In this document: piece after piece, positions 28,034-37,094 of the stretch
Position numbering within the stretch: position 1 is the first letter of the stretch
Layout: every line of letters starts with the position of its first letter
Source of the DNA: Filomicrobium insigne
GTDB lineage: Bacteria; Pseudomonadota; Alphaproteobacteria; Rhizobiales; Hyphomicrobiaceae
NCBI RefSeq assembly: GCF_900104305.1
Contig: NZ_FNJC01000002.1
Location: 372,001 to 436,000, forward strand
Reading direction: 5' to 3'
DNA length: 64,000 nucleotides
Notes under the pieces: model-generated
Seen by the model: only the letters and a program-made list of their open reading frames with translations
The model's database searches: none
Told to the model about the DNA's origin: nothing
Position numbers and translations under genes: made by a program

Positions 28034-29461
28034 TTAAGCTGGCGGCTTGTACGTCAGAATGTCGTCGTTCTGTATCCATTCTGGCGAGCCCGGCTTCAAC
28101 TGGCTTTGCGCCCGCTTCGCGAAGATTTGAGCTTGCTGCAGGTTTCCTTCAAGGAAATATGCCTGCGCCGTCATCGCATCCGCCTGCGGCCGCCTACCTT
28201 GATTGTAATACGCCGTCGCAAGCAAGCGATAGGCGCGGGGATTCTTGTCCTCTACGAGGGATTTGCGCAGCAGGCTCACAGATTCCGCGAGGCCACTCTT
28301 GTCTCCGGCATTCTGGATTGCCGCCGCTAACTGGACCCGGATAAGACTTGAACCATTCGTCAACTGCAGCGCTTTACGCAGGTGCGGGATCGCCTCGCGA
28401 GACTTACCCGACCGCATCAGCAGATCGCCCTTTACCTCGTGGAAATAGGGATTGTTTGGCCGCTCGCGAACAAGTCCATCGATTTCCGTAAGAGCGCCCT
28501 CGAGACCTCCTGGACCGCCGCGGAAAAAGCGGGCCAAGCCCCGCGCATAGCGCGCCGGCAGACTTTTGTCCGTCACCGGATAGCGGTTAAACACTGCGGC
28601 TGGAGGATCGAGATAGCCCGCCAACTTGGCGCGCATGAGGTCGTGGCGAAGTTGGAGCTCCGCCGTATCCGACTGGCTGTAATACTTGCTACCAGTTACC
28701 AAACGCCGCAGCTGATTGAGACGATCCGTCGCCACGGGGTGGCTCCGAACGAAGGGGTCCTTGTGCGTGTCGGAAATGTATTCCTGCTGAGCAAAGCGCT
28801 CGAACGTCTCCAACATGCCGCGACCGGATTGCTGCGTAGCATTGAGGTACGACAACCCGGCTTGGTCTGCAGCCGACTCCTGCGATCGGCGCTCTGACAA
28901 GAGCGAGCGCATGACCATATCACTGCCGCCGTAGAGAACCCCCGTACCAGCACCGGTTACGTTACTGTCTCCGGAAACACCGCCGGCCACCATGATGCCG
29001 ATGCCAAGGATCTGCATAAGCAAAGCCCGCGTCTGATCCTTAGCGATACGAGCGCGGAGAGCCGCCATATGGCCACCAGCAATATGACCCGCTTCGTGTG
29101 CGATAACACCGATAACCTGGTTGGGCGTATCCGCCTGCATAAGCGTGCCAGTATGGATGAACACGTTACGGCCATCGATAACAAACGCGTTGAACGAATC
29201 GCTTTTGACGATGCGCATTTGCACCCGCCCGGTTCCCAGGCCTGCAGCCTTGAAGATTGGGCGTGCGTAGTCATTGAGAAGATCTTCAATTTCGGTATCG
29301 CGAATGAGCGGCAAGCCCTGCGCCATCGTCGGCGCAACGTTGGCGCCAAGCACGACTGCAGCCAAGCTCACAACGCGCGCAATCCTACCCGCTGCTCCGC
29401 GCCCCAAGACCGTCCCTGCCAACGTTTTGAAAGCAAGGTCCGAAGCTGCTCTAAGGCCCAT
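28034..29461 (-). CDS. BepA-like M48 metalloprotease with TPR domain
   Basis: 475 residues. A signal sequence (residues about 27-47) precedes an M48 peptidase domain with the zinc motif HEAGH at 122-126 and the third ligand Glu in QESAADQAGLSYL. The C-terminal half contains TPR-like repeats (FHEVKGDLLMRSGKSREAIP and others). BepA-type proteases degrade misassembled outer membrane proteins at the BAM complex. GGGGG lies before the ATG. The DsbA-like gene follows on the same strand, 83 nt away, a pairing seen in many Rhizobiales. Confidence 0.93.
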   Translation of the reverse strand: MGLRAASDLAFKTLAGTVLGRGAAGRIARVVSLAAVVLGANVAPTMAQGLPLIRDTEIEDLLNDYARPIFKAAGLGTGRVQMRIVKSDSFNAFVIDGRNVFIHTGTLMQADTPNQVIGVIAHEAGHIAGGHMAALRARIAKDQTRALLMQILGIGIMVAGGVSGDSNVTGAGTGVLYGGSDMVMRSLLSERRSQESAADQAGLSYLNATQQSGRGMLETFERFAQQEYISDTHKDPFVRSHPVATDRLNQLRRLVTGSKYYSQSDTAELQLRHDLMRAKLAGYLDPPAAVFNRYPVTDKSLPARYARGLARFFRGGPGGLEGALTEIDGLVRERPNNPYFHEVKGDLLMRSGKSREAIPHLRKALQLTNGSSLIRVQLAAAIQNAGDKSGLAESVSLLRKSLVEDKNPRAYRLLATAYYNQGRRPQADAMTAQAYFLEGNLQQAQIFAKRAQSQLKPGSPEWIQNDDILTYKPPA

Positions 29462-29764
29462 AAACTCGTCCCCCTTGACCCGGATTCGAACGTCGTTGCG
29501 ACGGCTTATACCATGATAGATTGGGCTGGCATGCGTTCGTCACACCGATTATAGCTGCGCCCGGTCCCTGCTGGCGACACTGACCGAATTCACCAGCTTC
29601 GAGAGGATTATGATCGTTCGATAGACGAGGTTGAATGGTTATTCCCCGAGGACCCAAACCACATAGACCGATCAGCACGCGATAATGGGGCATGATCAAG
29701 GCACGGCAATCAATCAACAAGGTAGTGAGCATAAGCCTTCCTGCAAGTTTTTCTGGAAAGACCA
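29462..29764. other. Intergenic region between divergent M48 protease and aminotransferase genes
   Basis: About 300 nt with no coding region I can support. Short open frames here are shadows of the neighbours. It should hold both promoters, none of which I could identify with confidence. Confidence 0.4.
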
Positions 29765-30994
29765 ATGAGCGGTGACGACCTGAAATCGGCCTCTAACGTG
29801 CGGCCCATGCCCGCGAGTACCGTTCGCGACGCCATCCCTGGACGGCTGGCGGCTGCGAGGCGTAGTGAGATCGATAGTTTCATCGTCATGGACGTTATGC
29901 GCGCTGCGGCTGCAAAAGAGGCCGCCGGCGAGCGCGTCATTCACATGGAGGTCGGGCAGCCCGCAACCCCAGCCCCCAAAGCAGCGCGTGAAGCGTTGCG
30001 TCAGGCCCTCGATGACAACAGTCTCGGCTATACGCTGGCACTCGGAATGGAGCCCTTGCGCGCACGCATTGCGCAGCACTATCAGGACACATACGGCGTC
30101 GACGTCCCCGCAGAACGGATCATCGTGACAACAGGCTCCTCGGCCGGCTTTATCTTAGCCTTCCTAGCCCTTTTCGATCATGGCGACACGGTCGCGTTGC
30201 CGTCACCAGGCTACCCCTGCTACCGCCAGATCCTGCGGGCCTTGGGTCAACAGCCGGTCATGATCGAAACCGGGCCGAATACGCGTTGGATGCCGACGCC
30301 CGAAGCCGTTGAAGCCGCACATTCCGAAAAAGGGATACGCGGTCTGCTTATCGCTTCACCAGCCAATCCCACCGGCACGATGCTTGAGCCGGAGCGCCTC
30401 TCTGAGATCTGCGCGACCTGCCAACGCCTCGGCCTCTGGTTCATCTCCGACGAGATCTACCATGGGCTCACCTATGAAGCGCCCGCCGCAACGGCCCTGG
30501 CACACAATGACGATGCCATCGTCATCAATAGCTTCTCAAAATACTTCTCAATGACCGGCTGGCGCGTGGGATGGATGGTCGTCCCGGACCGCCTTGTCCG
30601 CACAATCGAACGCTTAGCGCAGAACCTTTACATCTCCGCCCCTGCCGCCTCCCAAATCGCCGCTTTAGGCGCCTTCGACGGTATGGAGGAACTCGAAGCC
30701 AACAAACGCGTCTATGCGGAGAACCGCGAACTTTTGCTGGCCGGCCTTCCCAAAGTTGGTTTTGATCGCATCGTTCCGGCTGACGGCGCGTTCTACCTGT
30801 ACTGTGACGTCAGTCATCTGACGGACGATAGCCCTTCCTTCGCAGCCCGAATGTTGAACGATATCGGAGTAGCGGCCACGCCCGGACTGGATTTTGATAC
30901 CGAAAGGGGTGCGCAATATCTGCGCTTCTCCTACGCAGGCGCAACCAGCGACATGGAAGAAGCCGTAAAACGGCTCACGAACTGGCGGCGCTAA
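29765..30994 (+). CDS. PLP-dependent aminotransferase, class I/II
   Basis: 409 residues. Fold type I features: EVGQPATPAPKAAREALRQA, VTTGSSAGFILAFLALFDHGD, the Asn and Asp of ASPANPTGT and FISDEIYHGL, and the PLP-binding Lys in NSFSKYFSMTGWRVGW. A C-terminal Arg for the substrate carboxylate lies in QYLRFSYAG. The likely substrate is an aromatic or aspartate-type amino acid, but specificity cannot be read. A hairpin at 31007-31041 follows the gene. Confidence 0.93.
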   Translation: MSGDDLKSASNVRPMPASTVRDAIPGRLAAARRSEIDSFIVMDVMRAAAAKEAAGERVIHMEVGQPATPAPKAAREALRQALDDNSLGYTLALGMEPLRARIAQHYQDTYGVDVPAERIIVTTGSSAGFILAFLALFDHGDTVALPSPGYPCYRQILRALGQQPVMIETGPNTRWMPTPEAVEAAHSEKGIRGLLIASPANPTGTMLEPERLSEICATCQRLGLWFISDEIYHGLTYEAPAATALAHNDDAIVINSFSKYFSMTGWRVGWMVVPDRLVRTIERLAQNLYISAPAASQIAALGAFDGMEELEANKRVYAENRELLLAGLPKVGFDRIVPADGAFYLYCDVSHLTDDSPSFAARMLNDIGVAATPGLDFDTERGAQYLRFSYAGATSDMEEAVKRLTNWRR

Positions 30995-31006
30995 GCAAGC
31001 AAACGC

Positions 31007-31041
31007 TAAGGCCGAAGTCCCTCACGAGGACTCCGGCCTTA
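31007..31041. terminator. Hairpin between convergent genes
   Basis: TAAGGCCGAAGTCC (31007-31020) pairs with GGACTCCGGCCTTA (31028-31041), one mismatch, 7-nt loop. It lies between two convergent stops and could serve both, although the T-tracts are weak. Confidence 0.6.
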
Positions 31042-31080
31042 CCAATCTGGTCACCACAATCGGGAGCTACTGGCTGAGCG

Positions 31081-31830
31081 TCAGTCGCAGGCGAGATAAC
31101 CCGTATAGGTAACGATGTTATTGCGCTCGTTGCTCTCATCAATGAGGTTGTAGGGATCAACAACAGCGAAAATGGTGATTCGAGTACGCCCTTGGGCGTC
31201 CTTCACGTTATCAACCGTCATGCCGGCAGCAACGCCGGTGAGTTTCTCGATCGCCGCCTGCGTTTCAGCGTTCCACTCACCCGTGGCCTTAAGCTTCTGG
31301 TTTTCTTGGAATGATTTCAGCGCACGCTTTGACCCGGCACCCCAATCGCCGTCCACCGAAACAACATAGCCGCGTGACTTGAGGAACGCCTGAATGTCTC
31401 GTGCGAGCTTTGCATCCTTTGCCGGATCGGCCGCCGAACTGCTGTCACCGTTCGGCAAGGCGTTGTAATTACGCCCCTTCTTGACCTTCCCAGCACCAAG
31501 CGTGAACTCGATAGCCCGCTGCTCTCGCGGCTCCATCTTCGTGCGCTTGGTGTCCTTCTCGATGAGGTCGATGTTTTCAGGAACATAGACCGCTACAAAA
31601 CTGCGGAAGAGTTCGTTTGCACCACGCAGGTTGGCGTCACTGTCGCCTTCGTTGCGGATTACCAAACGCCCCGTCGCGAGCGGTTGGCCTTCTTCACAAC
31701 CTACAAATTTAACCTCTGAATCCGACTTCTGAATTACAAGGTCGGGCGCTGCATGGGCGGCTTGCGCACCCAAGGTAACCGCTGCCAAAAGCCCGCCGCA
31801 CGCAATAAATCTTCCTGCCATTTTTAACAT
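31081..31830 (-). CDS. Secreted CARDB-like protein with an inserted peptidoglycan-binding domain
   Basis: 249 residues from the ATG at 31830 (GAGGGAACTGTA upstream). A signal peptide ends near AHA. The mature N-terminus (APDLVIQKSDSEVKFVG ... RLVIRNEGDSDA) and the C-terminus (VDPYNLIDESNERNNIVTY) together look like one CARDB beta-sandwich. A PG_binding_1 unit is inserted between them at about 130-200 (LARDIQAFLKSRGYVVSVDG ... WNAETQAAIEKLTG). Two Cys, one near each end, could form a disulfide. The nesting is inferred from motifs. It is probably a periplasmic cell-wall-associated protein of unknown role. Confidence 0.75.
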   Translation of the reverse strand: MLKMAGRFIACGGLLAAVTLGAQAAHAAPDLVIQKSDSEVKFVGCEEGQPLATGRLVIRNEGDSDANLRGANELFRSFVAVYVPENIDLIEKDTKRTKMEPREQRAIEFTLGAGKVKKGRNYNALPNGDSSSAADPAKDAKLARDIQAFLKSRGYVVSVDGDWGAGSKRALKSFQENQKLKATGEWNAETQAAIEKLTGVAAGMTVDNVKDAQGRTRITIFAVVDPYNLIDESNERNNIVTYTGYLACD

Positions 31831-32183
31831 TACAGTTCCCTCGAGAGCGGAAAAATTGTGCCCATACAGATACGCGCGAACATGCCAGAACCCTTGATCA
31901 CATAGCAAGCTGCATCATAGAGCCGTGCAACACGTCAGATGTGGATATGTTGCAGTTGAGCCTCGGCCACACATCGGGTTGGTTCACCACGAGCAGGGGG
32001 CAAATAACGGGTCCAAACGCCACAACTGGGAACAAGATGCAATTCAGCCACGATCGTCTGATCTCCGCGGAAAGGTCCCAAAAATCTGAAATCTCACAGG
32101 GCAGACACAGCGACATCTGGCATCTGAAAAAAGACTCACATTCTCCGAAACGCGATCGAGAACCTAACCAACGGAAACGGCAC
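31831..32183. other. Divergent intergenic region upstream of the DUF72 gene
   Basis: About 350 nt. The DUF72 frame stays open through this region back to 31941, but the translated segment is Ser/His/Arg-rich without similarity to the family and has no binding site, so I treat it as non-coding leader and promoter sequence. Confidence 0.4.
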
Positions 32184-33014
32184 ATGGCAAAAAGAGCAAA
32201 GTCAGACATCCGCGTCGGTATCGGTGGTTGGACGTATGAACCTTGGCGTGGTGTTTTCTATCCCGACGGCCTGGCACAGAAGCGCGAACTCGAATATGCG
32301 AGCCGTCACCTGACGTCGATCGAGGTCAACGGCACCTACTATGGCTCGCTGAAACCGCCGACCTTCGCCAAATGGTATGACGAAACACCGGATGACTTCG
32401 TCTTCGCGCTGAAAGGCCCGCGCTTCACCACCAATAGGCGCGTGCTAGCCGAAGCTGGCGAATCCATTGAGCGGTTCTTCACCAGCGGTGTCATGGAATT
32501 GAAGGAGAAGCTCGGTCCCATCAACTGGCAATTCATGGGCACGAAGAAATTCGACCCGGATGACTTCGAAGCCTTCCTGCAGCTTTTGCCGAAAGACATC
32601 GGCGGGCATCCGATCCGTCACGCCGTCGAAGTGCGCCACGATAGCTTCAAAACACCAGAGTTCGTAGCCCTCGCCAAGAAATATGCCGTCGCCATCATCA
32701 CTGCAGCCGATTCCAAGTACCCTCAGATCGCCGACAACACCGCACCGTTTGTCTACGCGCGGCTCATGGGATCGAGCGAAAAGGAAGCGACCGGCTATTC
32801 CAAGAAGGCCATTAATGCCTGGACGGAACGGGCACGCACCTGGGCCACAGGCCAAGTGCCTGACGGCCTGAGCACGGTCACATCCCAATCCGGAAAGACT
32901 GGCCGAACGAAAGCTCACGACGTCTTCGTCTACTTCATCAGCGGCTACAAAGAACGAAACCCAGCAGCGGCAATGGCCATGATCGAAAGGCTCAAAAAAT
33001 TGGATGAGACTTAG
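32184..33014 (+). CDS. DUF72 domain-containing protein
   Basis: 276 residues from the ATG at 32184. The family signature IRVGIGGWTYEPWRGVFYP opens a TIM-barrel-like domain, followed by SIEVNGTYYGSLKPPTFAKW, FVFALKGPRFTTNRRVL, HAVEVRHDSF and VYARLMGS. The family (YecE-like) is widespread; its activity is unknown, though it has been linked to Fe-S or nucleic acid functions without proof. Its stop overlaps the convergent ArsC-like gene by 4 nt. Confidence 0.9.
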   Translation: MAKRAKSDIRVGIGGWTYEPWRGVFYPDGLAQKRELEYASRHLTSIEVNGTYYGSLKPPTFAKWYDETPDDFVFALKGPRFTTNRRVLAEAGESIERFFTSGVMELKEKLGPINWQFMGTKKFDPDDFEAFLQLLPKDIGGHPIRHAVEVRHDSFKTPEFVALAKKYAVAIITAADSKYPQIADNTAPFVYARLMGSSEKEATGYSKKAINAWTERARTWATGQVPDGLSTVTSQSGKTGRTKAHDVFVYFISGYKERNPAAAMAMIERLKKLDET

Positions 33015-33367
33015 CGAAACTGCGCTGCGTACGTCTCCGGCTTGAACCCAACGATCAAGGCGCCTCCGCCCACATCCAGAACGGGTCGTTTTATCATCGA
33101 CGGCTGAGCAAGCATCAACGCGACAGCCTTCGCTTCATCGAGACTGGTTTTGTCGGCCTCCGGCAGCTTACGAAATGTCGTCCCAGACCGGTTTAAGAGG
33201 ATTTCCCACCCAACTTTGCCGACCCATTTTTCCAGCATGCTCTTTTCAATGCCCTGCGTCTTGTAGTCATGAAAAGAGAATGCAACGTCATGCGCATCAA
33301 GCCAGGCCCGCGCTTTCTTCATCGTGTCGCAGTTCTTGATCCCGTATATCGTGACAGACTTCGCCAT
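33011..33367 (-). CDS. ArsC/Spx-family protein (YffB-like)
   Basis: 118 residues from the ATG at 33367, with GAGGAGGG at ideal distance. Thioredoxin-fold ArsC family: TIYGIKNCDTMKKARAWLD with a single N-terminal Cys, FHDYKTQG, LLNRSGTTFRKL and the conserved SMIKRPVLD near the C-terminus. The KNCDT form is typical of YffB/Spx-like members, which resemble glutathione-dependent arsenate reductases, but there is no ars operon here. Function unproven. Confidence 0.9.
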   Translation of the reverse strand: MAKSVTIYGIKNCDTMKKARAWLDAHDVAFSFHDYKTQGIEKSMLEKWVGKVGWEILLNRSGTTFRKLPEADKTSLDEAKAVALMLAQPSMIKRPVLDVGGGALIVGFKPETYAAQFR

Positions 33368-33577
33368 CAACGCCCTCCTCGCGCGATTGCACCAAATTCA
33401 TCACGTCAGTGATGCCGCAGAAACCCTCGTCCCGATACACATCACGCGTTCATTCCACATCCATTTCCGCCCTACCCCAACAACGTGTCCGACCTTTGAC
33501 ACGCGGCCACGTATCGGTGATTACCAAGGACATCGCGGCAGCCAGCAACCGCTACGCTTGACGAAAGGATTTGACTT

Positions 33578-34813
33578 TTGACGATCGCCCTCAACGTGGC
33601 ATTGATCCTGACGACCGCCGTAGCAATCACCATCCTCTTTTCCAAGCGATTGGTAGACAGTCCCACCTACCGGGCCACCGTCACCCCGCTTGCTTCCATT
33701 ATTGGCTCGGGATTTCTCGTCTCCGTTCCTCTGCTGGCCAGCGTGTTGGGCAACTATGCGCTGTTCGGCATGACCGCGCTGATCGTTTTCGCATACTGCG
33801 TAGGAGGCGCAATCCGCTTCAATATTCTCCACGGTGAACCACTTTTCAGGACAGGTCCACGCAACGGAGCCGGATCACTTGCCTATCTCTCCGAACGTAT
33901 CTCCCACGTCGTGCTCGCAGGAGCCTACTTTGTCTCCGTCGCCTACTACCTCTCCCTCCTCTCGATTTTCCTATTGAAAGGTGTGGGGATCGACGACCCG
34001 TTGATGGCGCGCAGCATGACGACACTCTTCCTCGCCTTCATTGGCGGCTTTGGATTTATCCGCGGCCTCCGGGGACTTGAAGGTCTGGAAGAATATGCGG
34101 TGGGGTTCAAGCTCGCGGTCATCGCAGCCATCCTCGCCGCCCTCGCCCTTCACAACATTCACCTTAGCACGACGGGCACCTGGCACCTCCGAGATCTGAC
34201 AACGCACCTGGATAGTGAAGCGATCCGCATACTCTGCGGCTTTGTCATCGTCGTGCAGGGATTTGAAACATCCCGATTTTTAGCGGGCCAGTACCCCCCG
34301 GCCCTCCGTGTTCGCACGATGCGAAACGCGCAATTGATTTCCGGCGCGATCTATCTCGCATTCTTCGCGCTTGCGACCGTCATGTTTCAAAACCACTTTG
34401 CGAAGGGCGAGGTTGCAGCCATCATCGACATTGTCGGCAAACTGGCGTTCGTGCTACCGATCATGCTGACAGGGGCCGCGGTCGCATCGCAGTTTTCGGC
34501 ATCCATCGCCGACGCGATCGGAGCTGCCGGTCTCCTTCACGCAACTCTCCCCGAACGTTTCCCGCTCAGTTATTACTATCCCGCGATCGCAACCGTGGCG
34601 ATTGCCCTTGTCTGGAGCGGAAGCGTTTTCGAAATAATTGCGCACGCCTCGCGCGCTTTCGCGTTTTATTACTTTCTGCAGTGCGTCGTTGCGGGATTCG
34701 TGACCTTTGCGGCGCCAGATGTAACGCGTCGCCCAGCACGCTTGGTTTGGTTCGGAATTCTTGCGGCTATCTCACTCGCCGCTGCAATTTTCGGCATTCC
34801 AACTGAAGGCTAA
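33578..34813 (+). CDS. Polytopic membrane protein, possible transporter
   Basis: 411 residues from a TTG start with AAGGA about 8 nt upstream. About eleven hydrophobic segments are visible. The stretch TPLASIIGSGFLVSVPLLAS resembles the unwound first helix (GSGF) of amino acid-polyamine-organocation transporters, and FVIVVQGFETSRFLAGQYP resembles their helix 6 region. I infer a LeuT-fold secondary transporter; substrate unknown. No partner gene is adjacent: it is convergent with the sigma factor gene. Confidence 0.75.
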   Translation: MTIALNVALILTTAVAITILFSKRLVDSPTYRATVTPLASIIGSGFLVSVPLLASVLGNYALFGMTALIVFAYCVGGAIRFNILHGEPLFRTGPRNGAGSLAYLSERISHVVLAGAYFVSVAYYLSLLSIFLLKGVGIDDPLMARSMTTLFLAFIGGFGFIRGLRGLEGLEEYAVGFKLAVIAAILAALALHNIHLSTTGTWHLRDLTTHLDSEAIRILCGFVIVVQGFETSRFLAGQYPPALRVRTMRNAQLISGAIYLAFFALATVMFQNHFAKGEVAAIIDIVGKLAFVLPIMLTGAAVASQFSASIADAIGAAGLLHATLPERFPLSYYYPAIATVAIALVWSGSVFEIIAHASRAFAFYYFLQCVVAGFVTFAAPDVTRRPARLVWFGILAAISLAAAIFGIPTEG

Positions 34814-34874
34814 GCCCCCAAAGCTGGCTGCGCTTTCAAGAACCGGAGCTCGAATCTCAAACTCCAGAATCTTT

Positions 34875-35753
34875 TCACGTCAATTCAGCGATATGAGCCA
34901 ACTTGTCGGGATTGCGAGTGATATAGATCGCAGCGATCCGTCCATCCGCGATCTCGAATGCTGTGGTCTGCAGAAACTTACCATGCTCCCGACTAATGTA
35001 ACCGGGTAATCCGTCAATCCAGACAGGCCGGATCAAAATCGCCGACTGCGATACATGTTTCCGATATAGCCCAGCAAACATGCGCAGAACACGGTCGATC
35101 CCAACGATTGGATTGCGGAATGCCAACACCTTACCCCCACCATCGGACCTGATGACGACATCGTGTGTCAGTAAGGCACGAAGTCCCTCAAGGTCGCCGT
35201 TCGTTGAAGCATGAAAGAAGGCCCGTGCAATACGGTCGCCATCCTCCCGCGCCACTTTAAAGCGTGGCCGGTCCTCCTGAACGTGACGCCGCGCCCGTAC
35301 CGCAAGCTGGCGTATTGCGGAAGGCTCGCGGTTCAGGGTCTCCGCGATCTCGTCAAGCGGAACCCCAAACACGTCGTGCAATAGAAACGCCGCGCGCTCC
35401 AGCGGAGACAGCCGCTCCAACGCCAACATGAGCGTCAACGTCAACTCGTCAAACCGCATATCGTCATTCTCCGGCTCGACGATAGGGTCAGGAAGCCATG
35501 AACCGAAATAAGTTTCCCGCCGAGCCCGAGCTGATTTCATGACATCGAGACAAAGCCGCGTAACCGTCCGGTTGAGATAGGCCGCAGGTTCGCGCACATT
35601 CGTTCCATCCACACCCGCCCAACGAAGCCAAGCTTCTTGCACGATGTCTTCGGCCTCTGTCATCGACCCAAGCATGCGATAAGCGATGCGCAGCAGCCGC
35701 GGCCGCTGCGCTTCAAAAAGATCTGTACTCTTATCAGGCTGCGTCACGCGCAT
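34875..35753 (-). CDS. ECF41-type RNA polymerase sigma factor with SnoaL-like C-terminal domain
   Basis: 292 residues from the ATG at 35753. Sigma region 2 is at about 10-75 (LLRIAYRMLGSMTEAEDIVQEAWLR). The linker carries WLPDPIVEPE, typical of ECF41. Region 4 spans about 110-160 (LSPLERAAFLLHDVFGVPLD). The remaining 130 residues form a SnoaL-like fold with the DGGGK motif; in ECF41 factors this fused domain controls activity instead of an anti-sigma. It overlaps the AhpD-like gene by 20 nt, and the cupin gene lies further upstream, matching the ECF41 habit of sitting beside a carboxymuconolactone decarboxylase-like gene. Confidence 0.92.
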   Translation of the reverse strand: MRVTQPDKSTDLFEAQRPRLLRIAYRMLGSMTEAEDIVQEAWLRWAGVDGTNVREPAAYLNRTVTRLCLDVMKSARARRETYFGSWLPDPIVEPENDDMRFDELTLTLMLALERLSPLERAAFLLHDVFGVPLDEIAETLNREPSAIRQLAVRARRHVQEDRPRFKVAREDGDRIARAFFHASTNGDLEGLRALLTHDVVIRSDGGGKVLAFRNPIVGIDRVLRMFAGLYRKHVSQSAILIRPVWIDGLPGYISREHGKFLQTTAFEIADGRIAAIYITRNPDKLAHIAELT

Positions 35754-36198
35754 TATCCACGGGGTGAGCGACTCGGAATCCAACTTGAAGCCGGTTCCAG
35801 ACATTAATGGCACCAATGGCAAGAGTCAGGTTCACTTGTTCAGCTTCGGTAAATGCCGCCTTCACCAGCTCATAGTCAGCATCGGGTGCATGTGTATCCG
35901 ACAACCGCGTGAGTGCTTCAGTCCAGGCAAGCGCCGCCCGCTCGCGCGGCGTGTAAAGAGAAGACTCACGCCACGCATCAAGCATATACAGGCGCATCTC
36001 CGGTTCGCCATGCTTACGCATATCGGTGGTGTGCATGTGGATACAAAAAGCACAGCCATTGATCTGCGAAGCGCGCAATTTCACAAGTTCAAGCAGACTG
36101 TGTTCAAGCCCACACTCTCTCAGTGCAGTCTCGACGCCCACCATCGCCTTGATTACAGCGGGAGCGGCTTTATGTGGGTCGTTCAAACGCGGTGTCAT
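35734..36198 (-). CDS. AhpD-like carboxymuconolactone decarboxylase family protein
   Basis: 154 residues from the ATG at 36198 with GGAG 6 nt upstream. The catalytic pattern CAFCIHMHTTDMRKHG gives the CXXC plus His of peroxidase-type members such as AhpD. ERAALAWTEALTRL and the C-terminal NVWNRLQVGF fit the family. It probably reduces a peroxide or another small electrophile. It is the typical target gene of ECF41 sigma factors and lies between the cupin and sigma genes on one transcript. Confidence 0.93.
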   Translation of the reverse strand: MTPRLNDPHKAAPAVIKAMVGVETALRECGLEHSLLELVKLRASQINGCAFCIHMHTTDMRKHGEPEMRLYMLDAWRESSLYTPRERAALAWTEALTRLSDTHAPDADYELVKAAFTEAEQVNLTLAIGAINVWNRLQVGFRVAHPVDNARDAA

Positions 36199-36287
36199 GA
36201 TCATCTCCAATCTTGGACGAGGGTTCTGCCCAGTTGACGACGCAGCACCAACGGAAGTGACATGATGCATCGCCTTTTTTGAAAGAG

Positions 36288-36695
36288 TCAGTCGCGATAA
36301 GGTGTCGTGAGCTCTTTTTCATCGGTGTCCACGATGAAGACGGCCAACAGCTTTGCAGGTTCAGTGGCGCTGGCATTGGAGCTAACATCGTGCCGATCTC
36401 CGGGATTCTCCGAGAAGCTCTCGCCAGCACGATAGGTCACAACAGGCCCGCCATTGACGGCACTGTTGATTGCGCCTTCAAGGACGGTTGCATAAATAAA
36501 GGCCGAACTTGCATGCGTATGACCAGGGCTGGAACCACCCGGGCCATATTCGACAAGAACCGCCTTGATGCTCTTGCCTGGAACATTGGGCAGAACGTGC
36601 TCGTAGACAACCGTAACGTTGGCTTTTTCGCCGTGAGCTTTGGCCGGAGCCACGAAAACCACCGCAAGAACCAAAGCAAACAAAAATCGATTCAT
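36288..36695 (-). CDS. Secreted cupin protein
   Basis: 135 residues from the ATG at 36695 (GAGAAG 6 nt upstream). A signal peptide (RFLFALVLAVVFVAPAKA) precedes a single cupin barrel: GPGGSSPGHTHASSAFIYATVLEG supplies the metal-binding His-X-His, and RAGESFSENPGDRHDVSSN the second motif with another His. Probably a periplasmic metal-binding protein, catalytic activity unknown. It is the first gene after the ECF41-type promoter and 90 nt upstream of the AhpD-like gene. Confidence 0.88.
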   Translation of the reverse strand: MNRFLFALVLAVVFVAPAKAHGEKANVTVVYEHVLPNVPGKSIKAVLVEYGPGGSSPGHTHASSAFIYATVLEGAINSAVNGGPVVTYRAGESFSENPGDRHDVSSNASATEPAKLLAVFIVDTDEKELTTPYRD

Positions 36696-36746
36696 AGCTA
36701 CTTCTCTCACTCACCGATGGGTAAATCGCTGCGCTTCAACCTCAAA

Positions 36747-36773
36747 GACGAGGTCGGAGACCTCGGTGTGACA
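36747..36773 (-). promoter_or_regulatory. Candidate ECF41 promoter of the cupin-AhpD-sigma operon
   Basis: On the minus strand TGTCACA (+ 36767-36773) is followed after exactly 16 nt by CGTC (+ 36747-36750). This equals the ECF41 promoter motif as I remember it (TGTCACA-N16-CGTC). Transcription would start about 45 nt before the cupin ATG. The spacer contains an inverted repeat CGAGGTC-TCC-GACCTCG. Confidence 0.8.
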
Positions 36774-37094
36774 TGAGCCGGCGATTTTTTTGAGATATCC
36801 CGCCTCTTCCGAACCTGTGTGCGGAAATAAGCTCAGCAAACGATGCGCACGTCTTGCGGTCGTTTATGAAAACGCTTGAGAAATTAGCGGCGCATCGCAA
36901 TGCGATTGGCAAAGACCACCAAATAGCTCATCGCGTCTCGTACAAAACGCCACCGCACACCGAGTGATTCTTCCACAGGCATATGCGCGGAGATGTATGC
37001 GTTCTATCAGGGAACTGATCTAATCACGCCCGGCAAAAGATTGATCTGATTCGCACGAGCCAAAAATAACTCGTCGTTCCAGGAGCCGGGAAAA
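36774..37094. other. Intergenic region upstream of the small orphan gene
   Basis: About 320 nt, more AT-rich than its surroundings, with no gene I can support. It separates the divergent ECF41 operon and the small gene at 37095. Confidence 0.4.

Noticed and set aside
31941-32183. N-terminal extension of the DUF72 protein
   Set aside because: The DUF72 family begins with IRVGIGGW near the chosen start, and the extension has unrelated composition.
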